A stretch of DNA of 59,131 nucleotides from an uncultured Clostridium sp. (GCA_947648215.1 CANSMW010000013.1:1-59131), one strand, 5' to 3'; shown: positions 42,586 to 52,154, counted from the first letter of the stretch. Program-made: numbers and translations. The notes: generated by a model not told the origin, from the letters alone.

Positions 42586-43406
42586 TGATAAATTTATTAG
42601 AAAGCATAGACTTTTATTTGGAAAAAGGATATGAAGATGCTTATGCAACATCAAAAGTTGCACAAGATATAATATTAAGTAAAATTGCAAAATCTAATTA
42701 TAGAAACAATATTACAGTCAAAGATGGAGTAGTTATGTTTAATATAACTAATGACAAAAGACGAGCCACTGTTGATATCGATATAGACCTAATTAGATAC
42801 TCTTTAGAAGATAAAAGTATATTGTTATTGTTTGATAAATTAAATAAAATCGATGATGGAATAAAGATAATAGTTAATAAAAATATAAAACCTTTAAAGC
42901 ATCAAGATTATCATGGAAAAAGAGTTAATATTGTTTTGAAGGATGCATTCAGAAATCAAATAGAAACTAAAATTGATATTGGAGTACATAACAATTTGGA
43001 TATAGAGCAAGAAGAATATATGTTTAACTTTGAAGTGTTTAATAACAGTATGACATTATTAATAAATACTAAAGAGCAGATTTTTGTTGAAAAATTATTA
43101 TCTATGTTAAAACATGGTATTAGAACAACAAGATATAAGGATATATATGATTTTTATTATCTTATAACAGAGGGAAATATGGACAAGGTATGGCTAATTA
43201 AATTGATTAATATATATTGTATTAATAGTGATTTAAAAATTAATACTACATCTGAAATAGCAAATGAATTAAGCAAAATATTTAAGAATGCTAACTTTTT
43301 AGAAAACGTTCAAAATAGTAGATATAACTGGCTAGGAGAAGAAATCAATATGGTTCTAGATACAATATTAGATTATATAAAACAATTAGAACCTTTAGTA
43401 GTATGA
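42585..43406 (+). CDS. abiEii: AbiEii nucleotidyltransferase toxin
   Basis: 273 residues from GTG 42585. The nucleotidyltransferase core includes ATVDIDIDLIR (metal aspartates, DxD) and a later FVEKLLSMLKHGIRTTRYKDIYDFYYL motif characteristic of AbiEii/DUF1814. Toxins of this family transfer nucleotides to tRNA acceptor ends. Coupled to the antitoxin by a one-base overlap. Appears full length. Confidence 0.85.
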   Translation: MINLLESIDFYLEKGYEDAYATSKVAQDIILSKIAKSNYRNNITVKDGVVMFNITNDKRRATVDIDIDLIRYSLEDKSILLLFDKLNKIDDGIKIIVNKNIKPLKHQDYHGKRVNIVLKDAFRNQIETKIDIGVHNNLDIEQEEYMFNFEVFNNSMTLLINTKEQIFVEKLLSMLKHGIRTTRYKDIYDFYYLITEGNMDKVWLIKLINIYCINSDLKINTTSEIANELSKIFKNANFLENVQNSRYNWLGEEINMVLDTILDYIKQLEPLVV

Positions 43407-43424
43407 TATAAAGCGAGGTAGATT

Positions 43425-43637
43425 ATGGAAAAACATGAATTGGTAGATGAAAATGGGAATAAAACAGGAAAAGTATTAACACATATTGAGGCTCATGACT
43501 TAAATAATATACCAGATGGATATTACATATCGGTTGTTGGAGTTGTAATTTTGAATGAAGTAAATGAAATTTTACTTCAAAAACGTAGTAATAATAAAAG
43601 AGTAAATCCCAATAAATTAATATTTAATGAAGAATAA
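43425..43637 (+). pseudogene. Truncated NUDIX hydrolase (N-terminal part)
   Basis: 70 residues that match the start of IDI-like NUDIX proteins (LVDENGNKTGKVLTHIEAHD...GYYISVVGVVILN...LLQKRSNNKRVNP) but stop at 43637, before the NUDIX box. The same reading frame continues after the stop into an acetyltransferase fragment. A deletion probably joined the two genes. Confidence 0.7.
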
Positions 43638-44006
43638 GGCTTAGAAGAAGTAAAAGACTTGTATTTAAAAATTCATAATAATACGGATACATATAGATTT
43701 TTGGTAGCAAAATGGGATGGCGAAATTGTTGGCTATACATCGGTAATTATGGCATATAATTTATTTGATGGAAAGAAACCATTTATGACATTATGGTGGG
43801 TTGGTACGCATCCAAAATATAGACACAAAGGTATTGCAACAAAGCTGTTTAAAAGAATTGAAGAAATTGCTATTGAAAATGAATGTGAACTAATTTATTT
43901 TACATCGGAAGAAAATAATTATGGAGCACATGAATTTTATCAAAAACTAGGCTATAATATGCATTTGGATAAAGCTTTTGTAAAAAATGCTTTATCTACC
44001 GCATAA
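43638..44006 (+). pseudogene. GNAT acetyltransferase lacking its N-terminus
   Basis: In frame with the NUDIX remnant after its TAA: GLEEVKDLYLKIHNNTDTYR, then WWVGTHPKYRHKGIATKLFKRIEEIA (acetyl-CoA loop) and YFTSEENNYGAHEFYQKLGY. The only start is TTG 43659 with no ribosome site, and the first strand of the fold is missing. Likely non-functional, or expressed poorly. Confidence 0.65.
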
Positions 44007-44016
44007 ACATTCAAGT

Positions 44017-44061
44017 TTCAAGCATGTTACAAAAATATGACATTTTTGTAACATGCTTGAA
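44017..44061. terminator. Perfect 20-bp inverted repeat between accessory and core DNA
   Basis: TTCAAGCATGTTACAAAAAT and its exact complement surround ATGAC. Inner A and T runs could make it a bidirectional terminator. It marks the point where defence and cargo genes give way to core genes. Confidence 0.6.
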
Positions 44062-44137
44062 TTGTGTCAGGTTTTATCATATAATGAAATTGACTTATTA
44101 TAAATACAAACAAAGAAATCAGTAAAGGGGAGAGACT

Positions 44138-44680
44138 ATGGAGACATTTGCTGAATATATATTGTCAGAACCTGACTATATAAAGAAGATGGAAATTGTA
44201 TATTATTTGCAAAAAAGAACGAATATTTTCTTTGATAACTCAGTTGTTTTTAAAACAGAACTTGCACGAATGTTCATAGATGATATGAACATAGATGATG
44301 TAGATAGAAATATTGTAATAACTGCTTGTTTACTATGTTCTTGCAAAAAATCAAATGACCCGCAAGACTTATCTAAGGTGAAATCGTATGCAAAAGAAGG
44401 AGCTGAATATTTAGCGACTTTGGGGTTTGATGAGAAATTTTGCAAAATTTGTGAGGAAATGAACCGATATAGTGGAAGTGAACCAAGAGAAAAGGAAAGC
44501 GATATATTAGAATTAGTTGATAATTTCGGAGGTATGTTACTAAATAGACCAGAAAGACGAGGCTTTCCAGTTGATGAAGCTTTAGTGCTATTAGAGTTTC
44601 GTAATATGAAAGGAAAGAATAATCGCTATTTAGAAAAATTTAAGCAATTTGTAGTGGTAACAGAGGGAATAGCGGTATAA
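44138..44680 (+). CDS. Helical protein of unknown function, possibly degenerate HD-domain
   Basis: 180 residues, ATG 44138 after GGGGAG. All-helical: ITACLLCSCKKSNDPQDLSK, then SYAKEGAEYLATLGFDEKFCKICEEMNRYSGSEP resembles the spacing of an HD phosphohydrolase, but the HD pair itself is not present. The next gene is 13 bases downstream. Conserved-looking, function unknown. Confidence 0.6.
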   Translation: METFAEYILSEPDYIKKMEIVYYLQKRTNIFFDNSVVFKTELARMFIDDMNIDDVDRNIVITACLLCSCKKSNDPQDLSKVKSYAKEGAEYLATLGFDEKFCKICEEMNRYSGSEPREKESDILELVDNFGGMLLNRPERRGFPVDEALVLLEFRNMKGKNNRYLEKFKQFVVVTEGIAV

Positions 44681-44693
44681 AGGAGGAAACATT

Positions 44694-44981
44694 ATGGGTT
44701 ATAATAATGTAGAAGGGTACACAAGGACATTTGGAACCAATAGAACAATAACAAATTTAGTGGAAAATACAGAACGAGCAAATGTAGTTGTATATATGCA
44801 AGCAGTAGCAGACAAGACAGCACATTTAAAAAAAGAAGATTTCTTGAAATATGTAGAAGAACATAGCAAGAAAAAAAATGAATATGTTGTGGAAGAAGAA
44901 AAGACAGAGAAAAAAGCTGAAATTATTCCATTAAATAGAAAAAACATTAAAGAAAGAGCATCTGGTGGAGAGGAAAGATAA
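44694..44981 (+). CDS. Small charged protein of unknown function
   Basis: 95 residues, ATG 44694 after AAGGAGG. N-terminus contains several aromatic and threonine residues (GYNNVEGYTRTFGTNRTITN); the middle is helical (QAVADKTAHLKKEDFLKYVEE) and the tail is lysine/glutamate-rich. It probably forms an operon with the preceding gene. No family recognised. Confidence 0.6.
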   Translation: MGYNNVEGYTRTFGTNRTITNLVENTERANVVVYMQAVADKTAHLKKEDFLKYVEEHSKKKNEYVVEEEKTEKKAEIIPLNRKNIKERASGGEER

Positions 44982-45083
44982 TACAAAGGAAGAGGGTTAT
45001 ATCATGTAATCCTCATTTTGTTATGTAGGGGGCAGGCCTTGTGTCTGCCCATTATACCCAAATTATGATAGGAGGAAAATGAA

Positions 45084-46280
45084 ATGTATGAAGTATTTGC
45101 AGATTTACATGTGCATATTGGAAGAAGTAAATCGAATAAACCAATTAAAATTACAGCAGCAAGAAGTTTGAATTTTGAAAATATAGCCAAAGAATGTGTA
45201 GAACGTAAAGGAATTGGAGTTGTTGGTATTATTGATTGTGCCTCACCATATGTGATTGAAGATATTGAGGAATTTTTGCAAAATGGAGAAGCTTATGAAA
45301 TACCAGAGGGAGGAATTGTATATAAAGATAAAGTATGCATTATTTTGGGAAGTGAAATAGAAACCTCTGAAGTAAATGACCAAGGAAAAACAGGAAGTGC
45401 TCATAACTTATGCTATTTTCCAACCCTAAAGGACATTAAAGCTTTTTCTAAAGAAATGAGTAACCATATTCATAATATGACACTAAGTTCCCAAAGAGCC
45501 AATATTTCTGCTTATGAATTAATAGATATTGTAGAAAAATACAATGGAATTCTCATTCCAGCTCATGCTTTTACACCACACAAAAGCTTTTATGGAAATT
45601 GTACTGACCGTCTTTCTAAGATTTTTAGAGAAAAATTTGATAAAATTTTTGCCATTGAATTAGGTTTAAGTTCTGATACCTTTTTAGCAGATACCATATC
45701 TGAGTTAGAAACAAGGAGCTTTTTAACCAATTCCGATGCACATTCTCTTCCTAAAATTGCCAGAGAATATAATAAAATGCTAGTAAAAGACATTAGTTTT
45801 AAAGAATTTGTAAAAGCCGTAAAAGGTGAAGAAGGAAGAAAAATTGTAGCCAATTATGGGTTAGACCCAAAACTTGGAAAATACCATCGAACCTATTGTG
45901 AAACTTGCGAAAAAAATGTAGAAGGAATTGCACCAGTAACCACATGTCCTAATTGTGATTCAAGAAATATCACCATGGGTGTTTTTGACCGAATTGAAAA
46001 AATAAAAGATAAAACTGAAACCAAAAGTCCTAAAAATAGACCACCATATGTATATCAAGTTCCACTTACCTTTATTCCAGGATTAGGAGCAAAAACGATT
46101 GATAAATTATTAAATCATTTTGAAACAGAAATGAATATTTTGCACAAACTTTCTAAAGATGACTTAGAAGCAGTTACCAATGCTAAAATTGCAAGTACTA
46201 TTATGATGGCAAGAGAGGGAAAACTTATTATACAAGCAGGTGGTGGAGGAGTGTACGGTAAAGTAACCACCAAAGAATAG
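45084..46280 (+). CDS. Endonuclease Q (PHP-type DNA repair nuclease)
   Basis: 398 residues, ATG 45084 after GGAGG. N-terminal PHP domain: ADLHVHIGRS (metal histidines), GSEIETSE, IPAHAFTPH and TNSDAHSLP. Then a zinc finger (CETCEKNVEG...CPNC) and a helix-hairpin-helix (IPGLGAKTIDKLLNHF). This order is that of EndoQ, which cuts 5' of deaminated or abasic bases. Full length. It lies among core genes. Confidence 0.85.
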   Translation: MYEVFADLHVHIGRSKSNKPIKITAARSLNFENIAKECVERKGIGVVGIIDCASPYVIEDIEEFLQNGEAYEIPEGGIVYKDKVCIILGSEIETSEVNDQGKTGSAHNLCYFPTLKDIKAFSKEMSNHIHNMTLSSQRANISAYELIDIVEKYNGILIPAHAFTPHKSFYGNCTDRLSKIFREKFDKIFAIELGLSSDTFLADTISELETRSFLTNSDAHSLPKIAREYNKMLVKDISFKEFVKAVKGEEGRKIVANYGLDPKLGKYHRTYCETCEKNVEGIAPVTTCPNCDSRNITMGVFDRIEKIKDKTETKSPKNRPPYVYQVPLTFIPGLGAKTIDKLLNHFETEMNILHKLSKDDLEAVTNAKIASTIMMAREGKLIIQAGGGGVYGKVTTKE

Positions 46281-46412
46281 AAACAACTAAAAAACAGTTC
46301 TAAATCTCATTTTATTACATAGACATTATGTATAAGAAAAAAGAGTCGAATGGAGATAATCCTTTCTAAAAGAACAACTCTTATTACATATAGAAAACTA
46401 GGAGGTAATAAC

Positions 46413-47061
46413 TTGAGAAACTTAGGAAAAAAGAGAAGTAGTAGAGCCAAAGAAATTTTATTAACCCATTTAAAAAATAATATAAGAGAATATAGTATTG
46501 CAACATTATTATTTTTAATTGGGTTAATTTTTGGTATTATTTTTGTAAATAATGCTTCTGAAATGCAAGTACAAGATATAACAGGATATTTATCAGAATT
46601 TGTAAATTCATTAAAAAATAATGCCCAAATTGACCAAACTACCTTATTAAAAGATTGTTTAATTTCTAATTTTTTATTGGTTCTTGCTTTGTGGTTTGTT
46701 GGTTCTACAGTAATTGGAATACCGATTGTATATGGTATTATTTTATATAGGGGATTTTGCTTAGGTTATACAATTTCTTCTGTAATTGCAGCATTGGGGG
46801 TAGGAAAACGGAATGTTATTTGTGGTAAGTTCTATCTTATTACAAAACATCCTCTTTATTCCATGTATTTTAGCATTAGCGGTAAGTGGCATGAAATTAT
46901 ATAAAGCAATTATGAAAGATAAAAGAAGAGAAACCATCAAATTAGAAATAACAAGGCATACTATTTTTTCCTGTATTTTACTTTTGGGGCTTGAACTTGC
47001 TGCCTTAGTAGAAGTATACCTTTCGTCGAATTTATTAGAAATTTGTTCAAAATATTTTTAG
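46413..47061 (+). CDS. spoIIM: Stage II sporulation protein M, +1 shift at CGG
   Basis: 215 residues from TTG 46413 (GGAGG 7 bases upstream) when the C of CGG at 46809 is skipped: GTA GGA AAA CGGA ATG TTA gives GVGK-G-MLFVVSSI. Four or five membrane helices, with FGIIFVNNASEMQVQDI and IPIVYGIILYRGFCLGYTISSVIAALG before the site and LLQNILFIPCILALAVSG after it. SpoIIM works with SpoIID and SpoIIP in engulfment. Unshifted, the protein stops at 46904 and loses its last third. The 13-mer here also occurs at 9312 in another phase without effect. Confidence 0.8.
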
Positions 47062-47187
47062 GAAAAAATATTTTGAGAAATTTTAAAAAATCTATTTACA
47101 TTTTTAAAGAATTTTGATATAACAATAAGAGCGTTATGTCAATTGTAAATGACTAACAAAATAAGAGAGTTTAAGGTAGGGAGTAAA

Positions 47188-48069
47188 ATGGAGAAACAAA
47201 TTAGCAGTTTTTTAGAGTTTATTAAAGAGGATAAGAAATTATCTGACAACACATTACAATCATACAGAAGGGACATTGTACAATTAGAAGAATACATGAA
47301 TGAAAACAAATTAAATTATCAAAGAGTAACAGAGGAAGATATGAGAAGATACTTTTCTTACCTACAACAAACTGGTAAAAAAACATCAACTATTTCAAGA
47401 AATGTAGCTTCAATTCGTTCTTTTTATCAATTTTTAGTACGTAATAAAAAGATAAAAAAAGACCCAACAGAAAAAATTCAATCTCCAAAAGTAGAGAAAA
47501 AAGCACCAAGTGTTTTAACCTCTTCTGAAATTGAATTATTATTAGAACAACCAAAAAATATCGACTTAAAAGGAATTCGCGATAAAGCGATGTTAGAGTT
47601 TGCTTATGCAACTGGAATGAGAGTATCTGAAATTATTTCCTTAAACATAGAAGATGTGAATTTAAAAGATGGATTAGTCAATTGCAAAACATCTGCAAGA
47701 CAAAGAAAAATACCATTAGGATCTCTTTCTTTAAGAGCACTAGCTGATTACATAGAAAATTCAAGACCTATCTTAATTAAAGATGAAAGTGTAACAGCAC
47801 TATTTGTTAATACCAATGGCAAAAGATTAACTCGTCAAGGTTTTTGGAAAATTGTAAGATATTATAAAGAACAAGCACACATTACAAAAGATATTACACC
47901 TCATGTACTAAGACATTCTTTTGCAACACACTTATTACAAAATGGGGCAGATTTAAAATCGATCCAAACCATGCTAGGACATTCTGATATTTCATCAACA
48001 CAAGTATATATGCAATTCCAAGACGAAAGCATCAAAAGCATTTATAAAAATGCTCACCCAAGAGCATAG
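47188..48069 (+). CDS. xerD: Tyrosine recombinase XerD
   Basis: 293 residues from ATG 47188 (GGGAG upstream). Core-binding domain (LSDNTLQSYRRDIVQLEEYM) and catalytic domain with R (YATGMRVSEI), H-x2-R (HVLRHSFATHLLQNGA), LGHSDISSTQVY and the tyrosine nucleophile. Length and sequence are typical for chromosomal XerD, which resolves chromosome dimers at dif. Core gene, not a phage integrase, judging from its neighbours and clean XerD features. Confidence 0.9.
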   Translation: MEKQISSFLEFIKEDKKLSDNTLQSYRRDIVQLEEYMNENKLNYQRVTEEDMRRYFSYLQQTGKKTSTISRNVASIRSFYQFLVRNKKIKKDPTEKIQSPKVEKKAPSVLTSSEIELLLEQPKNIDLKGIRDKAMLEFAYATGMRVSEIISLNIEDVNLKDGLVNCKTSARQRKIPLGSLSLRALADYIENSRPILIKDESVTALFVNTNGKRLTRQGFWKIVRYYKEQAHITKDITPHVLRHSFATHLLQNGADLKSIQTMLGHSDISSTQVYMQFQDESIKSIYKNAHPRA

Positions 48070-48105
48070 AGGTCTTGCCTTCGGCAAAAGTGAATAAGAA
48101 TGATG

Positions 48106-48140
48106 AAGAGTAAATTGTAAAGAACGATTTGCTCTTTTTT
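48106..48140 (+). terminator. Terminator between xerD and rsmE
   Basis: AAGAGTAAAT and ATTTGCTCTT pair (one G-U) around 11 bases, followed by TTTT. Confidence 0.7.
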
Positions 48141-48206
48141 GGTTCTAGACAAGGTAGTGACAAATGTTTTTTTGTTTGGTATAATAGCTTAAGATAAGGA
48201 GAAGGT

Positions 48207-48959
48207 ATGTATAAATTTTTTGTTAAAAGTAATCAAATTGAAAATGATATTGTAGCAATTACTGACGAAGATGTAAACCATATTAGAAAAGTACTTCGAT
48301 TAAAAGAAGAAGAGCAAGTACAAGTTTGTAATAAGGATACTTTAAAATCGTATGTTGCAAAGATTGTGAGGTTAGAGAAAGATTGTGTAAGGCTTCAGAT
48401 TTTGGAGGAATGTTTGGAGACGACCGAGAGTGCAATGTTATTAGATATTTTTCAAGGTTTGCCAAAGCAAGAGAAAATGGAGCAGATTATAAAACAGGCA
48501 ACAGAGATTGGAGTAAGTGGGATTATACCACTTAAAATGGAACGATGTGTGGTGAAGTTAGAAGATAAAACGGAACAGAAAAAAGTAGAGCGATGGCAAA
48601 AGATTGCTGAAGTAGCTGCAAAACAAAGTAAACGCGATAAAATTCCAAAGGTGGATTTTCCAATTTCTTTGAAAAATGTGTATGAAAAATTGCTAGAATA
48701 TGATATAGTAGTGGTAGCATACGAGGAAGAAAAAGAAACGGCAGTAAAGCATGTATTGCAAGCAGTAGACCATGAGACAACGAAGAAAATAGCAGTGGTG
48801 GTTGGACCCGAGGGGGGAATTGCTTTAGAGGAAGTGGAGTTTTTAAGAAAGCTTCCTAATGTGAAAGTAGTTACTCTTGGTAAACGAATTTTAAGAACAG
48901 AAACAGCACCACTGGTGCTTGCAAGCGTTATTATGTATGAATTTAACGAAATGTGCTAA
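48207..48959 (+). CDS. rsmE: 16S rRNA m3U1498 methyltransferase RsmE
   Basis: 250 residues, ATG 48207 after AAGGAG. RsmE features: HIRKVLRLKEEEQVQVCN in the PUA-like N-terminus, then GLPKQEKMEQIIKQATEIGV and the knot VVGPEGGIALEEVE with LGKRILRTETAPLV. It methylates uridine 1498 of 16S rRNA. Complete. Confidence 0.93.
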   Translation: MYKFFVKSNQIENDIVAITDEDVNHIRKVLRLKEEEQVQVCNKDTLKSYVAKIVRLEKDCVRLQILEECLETTESAMLLDIFQGLPKQEKMEQIIKQATEIGVSGIIPLKMERCVVKLEDKTEQKKVERWQKIAEVAAKQSKRDKIPKVDFPISLKNVYEKLLEYDIVVVAYEEEKETAVKHVLQAVDHETTKKIAVVVGPEGGIALEEVEFLRKLPNVKVVTLGKRILRTETAPLVLASVIMYEFNEMC

Positions 48960-49026
48960 AATTAGAAATTAGTTAATGCGATGGTAAGAAGAATTGAAAG
49001 AAATAAAAAAATTTTCATAACGATGT

Positions 49027-49635
49027 GTGACTATAGAACAATGTAAGAAAGTTATGAATTTTAGGATGAAAATTCATAACGATGTGGTGTTAGAACAAAG
49101 TGAGAAAGGAATGAGACTGTGTATGAAAGATAAAAAAGAAGAGATTGAACAGTTAGAGCAAAATGTAAAAAGATTTGAAAATGATCGAATGGATAAAAAG
49201 GTTTTGCCAAAAGAAGAGAAAGGTAAAATCCATAAAAAAGTATTTGAAAGCATCCTATTAGCCGATATTGTAATGGCATTTTTGTATTGCATTAGTTTAG
49301 GTTCTTTTAATATTGAAACACCAATTTTCCTTATGGATTTGAAGGTATTTAGCTTAAGCCTAATTGTAATTACTATTCTTCTTTTTGAAACAAGCTATCG
49401 TAAAGAAAATGGGAAATTAGCCATTCATGGAATAGAATGTTTGGTATTATCTATTTTTATGCTATTTACCAGCTGTATTTACACAATACATATGAAAGAA
49501 TTCCACATGTATGTAGCTATTGCATCATATATATTTGCGATTTATTATGTAGGAAAATCTATTATTGTTTACCACAAAATGAAAAAACAGTACATAGCAA
49601 GCCTTAGTGATATAGAAGAAATTATAAAGAAATGA
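49027..49635 (+). CDS. Membrane protein of unknown function with charged N-terminal helix
   Basis: 202 residues if GTG 49027 is used; ATG 49054 is also possible. The N-terminal 75 residues are charged and helical (EEIEQLEQNVKRFENDRMDKK), then four membrane helices (SILLADIVMAFLYCIS, VFSLSLIVITILLF, GIECLVLSIFMLFTSCIY, YVAIASYIFAIYYVG). The leader and start region contain a 58-base imperfect duplication (49014 and 49072), which makes the start uncertain. No family recognised. Confidence 0.6.
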   Translation: MTIEQCKKVMNFRMKIHNDVVLEQSEKGMRLCMKDKKEEIEQLEQNVKRFENDRMDKKVLPKEEKGKIHKKVFESILLADIVMAFLYCISLGSFNIETPIFLMDLKVFSLSLIVITILLFETSYRKENGKLAIHGIECLVLSIFMLFTSCIYTIHMKEFHMYVAIASYIFAIYYVGKSIIVYHKMKKQYIASLSDIEEIIKK

Positions 49636-49644
49636 GGAACAAAC

Positions 49645-50518
49645 ATGAAAAGTATGACAGGATTTGGGAGAGCCAATTTTGAAAATGATGGAAGAATGTA
49701 TAATATTGAAATAAAATCCGTTAACCATCGATACTTAGACATTAGTGTGAAAATGCCAAGAAGCATTAGCTATTTGGAGGAAAAAATCAAAAAAGTGATT
49801 TCAGGTAATATTTCAAGAGGAAAAATTGATGTTTTTATTACCTTTGATAACAACAGTGCCATAGGCAAGAACATAAAAATTAACAAAGAACTTGCAGGAA
49901 TTTACATTAAGGAACTAAAAGAATTAGCAAAAGAACATCAGATAAATGTAGATATTCCAGTAACAGAAATTTCAAAATTTCCAGATGTATTGGTTATTCA
50001 AAATATAGAAGAAGAGGATACCATATGGAAAGAAGTAGAAGCGTGCCTTCAAACTGCTTTAAACAATTTTATTAATATGCGTGCACAGGAAGGAAACAAG
50101 ATAAAAGAAGATTTACAAGTAAGATTAAAAGATATGGAAGAAAAAGTTTTTCAAATTTCTGGTTTTTCCACTGGACTTGTGGACGATTATGTAGTAAAAT
50201 TAGAAACAAGAATTAAGGAAATTCTAAAAACGGATGTTGTAGACAAAGAACGTTTAAACCAAGAAATTGTTATTTATGCAGACAAATGCTCCATAGAAGA
50301 AGAATTAACCAGACTAAACAGTCATATTTTACAATTTCAAAATATGCTAAAAGAAACCATACCAATTGGAAAGAAAATTGATTTTTTAATTCAAGAAATG
50401 AACCGAGAAACCAATACCATTGGTTCAAAATCACGGCAGTTTAGAAATTACCAATTTAGTTATTGAAATAAAAACGATATTAGAGGACATTCGTGAGCAA
50501 ATTCAAAATATTGAATAA
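49645..50518 (+). CDS. yicC: YicC-family endoribonuclease, +1 shift at CGG
   Basis: 290 residues when the C of CGG at 50434 is skipped: AAA TCA CGGC AGT TTA GAA gives GSKS-G-SLEITNLVIEIK and the classic EDIREQIQNIE ending at TAA 50516. N-terminus MKSMTGFGRANFENDGRMY and VNHRYLDISVKMPR are diagnostic. Unshifted, the frame stops at 50466. Total length is the family norm. It is followed by remA and rpoZ as in many Firmicutes, so the locus is under core selection, which argues against decay. Confidence 0.85.
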
Positions 50519-50530
50519 AGGAGAAAAAGA

Positions 50531-50788
50531 ATGCAATTAATTAATATTGGATTTGGAAACATTGTTTCCGCAAATCGTATTGTTGCAATTGTAAGCCCAG
50601 AATCGGCACCAATCAAAAGAATGGTGCAAGAAGCAAAAGATAATAAAACAGCAGTGGATGCTACCTATGGAAGACGAACAAGAGCTGTTATTATTATGGA
50701 TTCTGGTCATATTATTTTATCTGCGGTTCAACCAGAAACCGTAGCAGGACGATTAGATAAAGAAGACAAAGAAGAAGTAGATGAATAA
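50531..50788 (+). CDS. remA: RemA/DUF370 regulatory protein
   Basis: 85 residues, ATG 50531 after AAGGAG. Sequence [20 protein letters not shown], then [44 protein letters not shown] is the whole RemA family signature. In Bacillus RemA is a DNA-binding ring that controls matrix and osmotic genes. Placed between yicC and rpoZ as usual. Confidence 0.9.
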   Translation: MQLINIGFGNIVSANRIVAIVSPESAPIKRMVQEAKDNKTAVDATYGRRTRAVIIMDSGHIILSAVQPETVAGRLDKEDKEEVDE

Positions 50789-50808
50789 AGAAAAGGGGTA
50801 GATGAAAA

Positions 50809-51009
50809 ATGATGGTAAGACCAAGTGTTACTGAATTATTAACAAAAGTAAATAATCAATTTGAATTAGTGGTTATGACAGCGAAACGTGCTAGACAATT
50901 ATCTAAAGGAGACAAACCATTAACAAACAAACAAGAGGAATCAACCGTAACATTAGCAGCAGATGAAATTGCAGAAGGACAGGTGACCATATGCCAAGAA
51001 GAGGAATAG
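50809..51009 (+). CDS. rpoZ: RNA polymerase omega subunit
   Basis: 66 residues, ATG 50809. Shows MMVRPSVTELLTKVNNQFEL and VMTAKRARQLSKG, with the conserved A-x-RARQL segment of omega. It overlaps the next gene start by 19 bases. Omega stabilises the RNA polymerase core. Confidence 0.88.
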   Translation: MMVRPSVTELLTKVNNQFELVVMTAKRARQLSKGDKPLTNKQEESTVTLAADEIAEGQVTICQEEE

Positions 51010-51567
51010 AAAAAAAGCATATTATTACGATTGCAGGGGACCATGCAAGTGGACAAGGTACATTGTCGAATTTGTTACAAGAAAAACTAGGGTATGAAAT
51101 TTATCGTAATGGTCAATATGTACGAAAATTGGCGAGTCAAAAAGGAATGACCATTAGCGAATTTCAGGTATATTTAAATGAACATCCAGATTTGGATAAA
51201 GAAGTCGAAAAAAGTGCAACTAAATATGCCGAAACACATGATAATTTAATTATTGATGCAAAATTACGGTTGGTATGCAGTACCAGATTCTTTTAAAATT
51301 TATTTAAGAGTAGATATATCGGTTGCAGTAGAACGTGCCTTTTTAGACCAAGCGAGAAAAGACACAGAACCATATGCAAGTAAGAAAGAAGCAGAGGAAA
51401 AAATTCAATACAGACATGAACAAGAAACAAAACGTTGGATAGAAGAATATGGAGTCAATCGTGATGATATGTCAAATTATGATTTTGTAATTGATACCAC
51501 TAGGTTATCACCAGAAGAAATTTGCAATCGAGTCATAGAAGCGTACCAAAAATGGTTGGAAAATTAA
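50991..51567 (+). CDS. Cytidylate-kinase-like NMP kinase, +1 shift at CGG
   Basis: 191 residues from ATG 50991 (AGGTGA upstream) when the C of CGG at 51267 is skipped: GCA AAA TTA CGGT TGG TAT gives IDAKL-G-WYAVPDSFKIYLRVD. The P-loop-like GDHASGQGTLS and the later RHEQETKRWIEEYG helix fit (d)CMP kinase-like proteins. Unshifted, the protein stops at 51296, losing the lid and C-terminal half. The P-loop has Q where K is usual, so this may be a divergent kinase. It sits where guanylate kinase is found in Bacillus. Confidence 0.75.
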
Positions 51568-51583
51568 TAGATTGGGTGATGCT

Positions 51584-52154
51584 ATGAATAAAACCAAACG
51601 AAAAATATTTGAAACTTCGATGAAATTGTTTGCGAAAAAAGGATATGATGCAACAAGCATTGAAGAAATAACAGCAACGGTTGGAGTGGCAAAAGGAACA
51701 TTATATTATCATTTTTCTAGTAAAGAAGAAATTTTTAATTTCTTAGTTGAAGAAGGAATGAAATTATTAAAAAATAGTATTGATATTAAAATTTCAAAAT
51801 CAGATAGTGCAATTGATAAACTAAGGGCAGTCATTTTAATACAAATTAAAATTATTACGAAATACGAAGATTTTATGACCATTGTTCTTAGCCAAATTTG
51901 GGGATATGAGCCACGAAATATTATGTGTAAAAACAAGGTAATTGAATACATTAAAACAGTAGAGGATATTATAGCAGAAGGCATGAAACAAGGCGAAATT
52001 GTAGAAGGGGATCCAGGAATTATTGCGTCACGGAATTTTTGGTTTAACCTGCGCTAGTTTGGTTTATAAAATGAAAACCAACGAAAAAATCGATATTGTA
52101 AAGTTATATAAGGAATTTGACAATTCGATTTTAAAAGGATTTGTAAAAAATTAA
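51584..52154 (+). CDS. TetR-family transcription regulator, +1 shift at CGG
   Basis: 189 residues from ATG 51584 when the C of CGG at 52031 is skipped: ATT GCG TCA CGGA ATT TTT gives IIAS-G-IFGLTCASLVYKM, running to TAA 52152. The N-terminal helix-turn-helix (FAKKGYDATSIEEITATVGVAKGTLYYHFSSKEEIF) is textbook TetR. Unshifted, it would end at 52057 and lack its last helices. The effector is unknown. It follows the kinase by 17 bases. Confidence 0.82.

Noticed and set aside
47188..48069. XerD gene as the prophage integrase
   Set aside because: It has core XerD features and lies among core genes 18 kb from the phage end.
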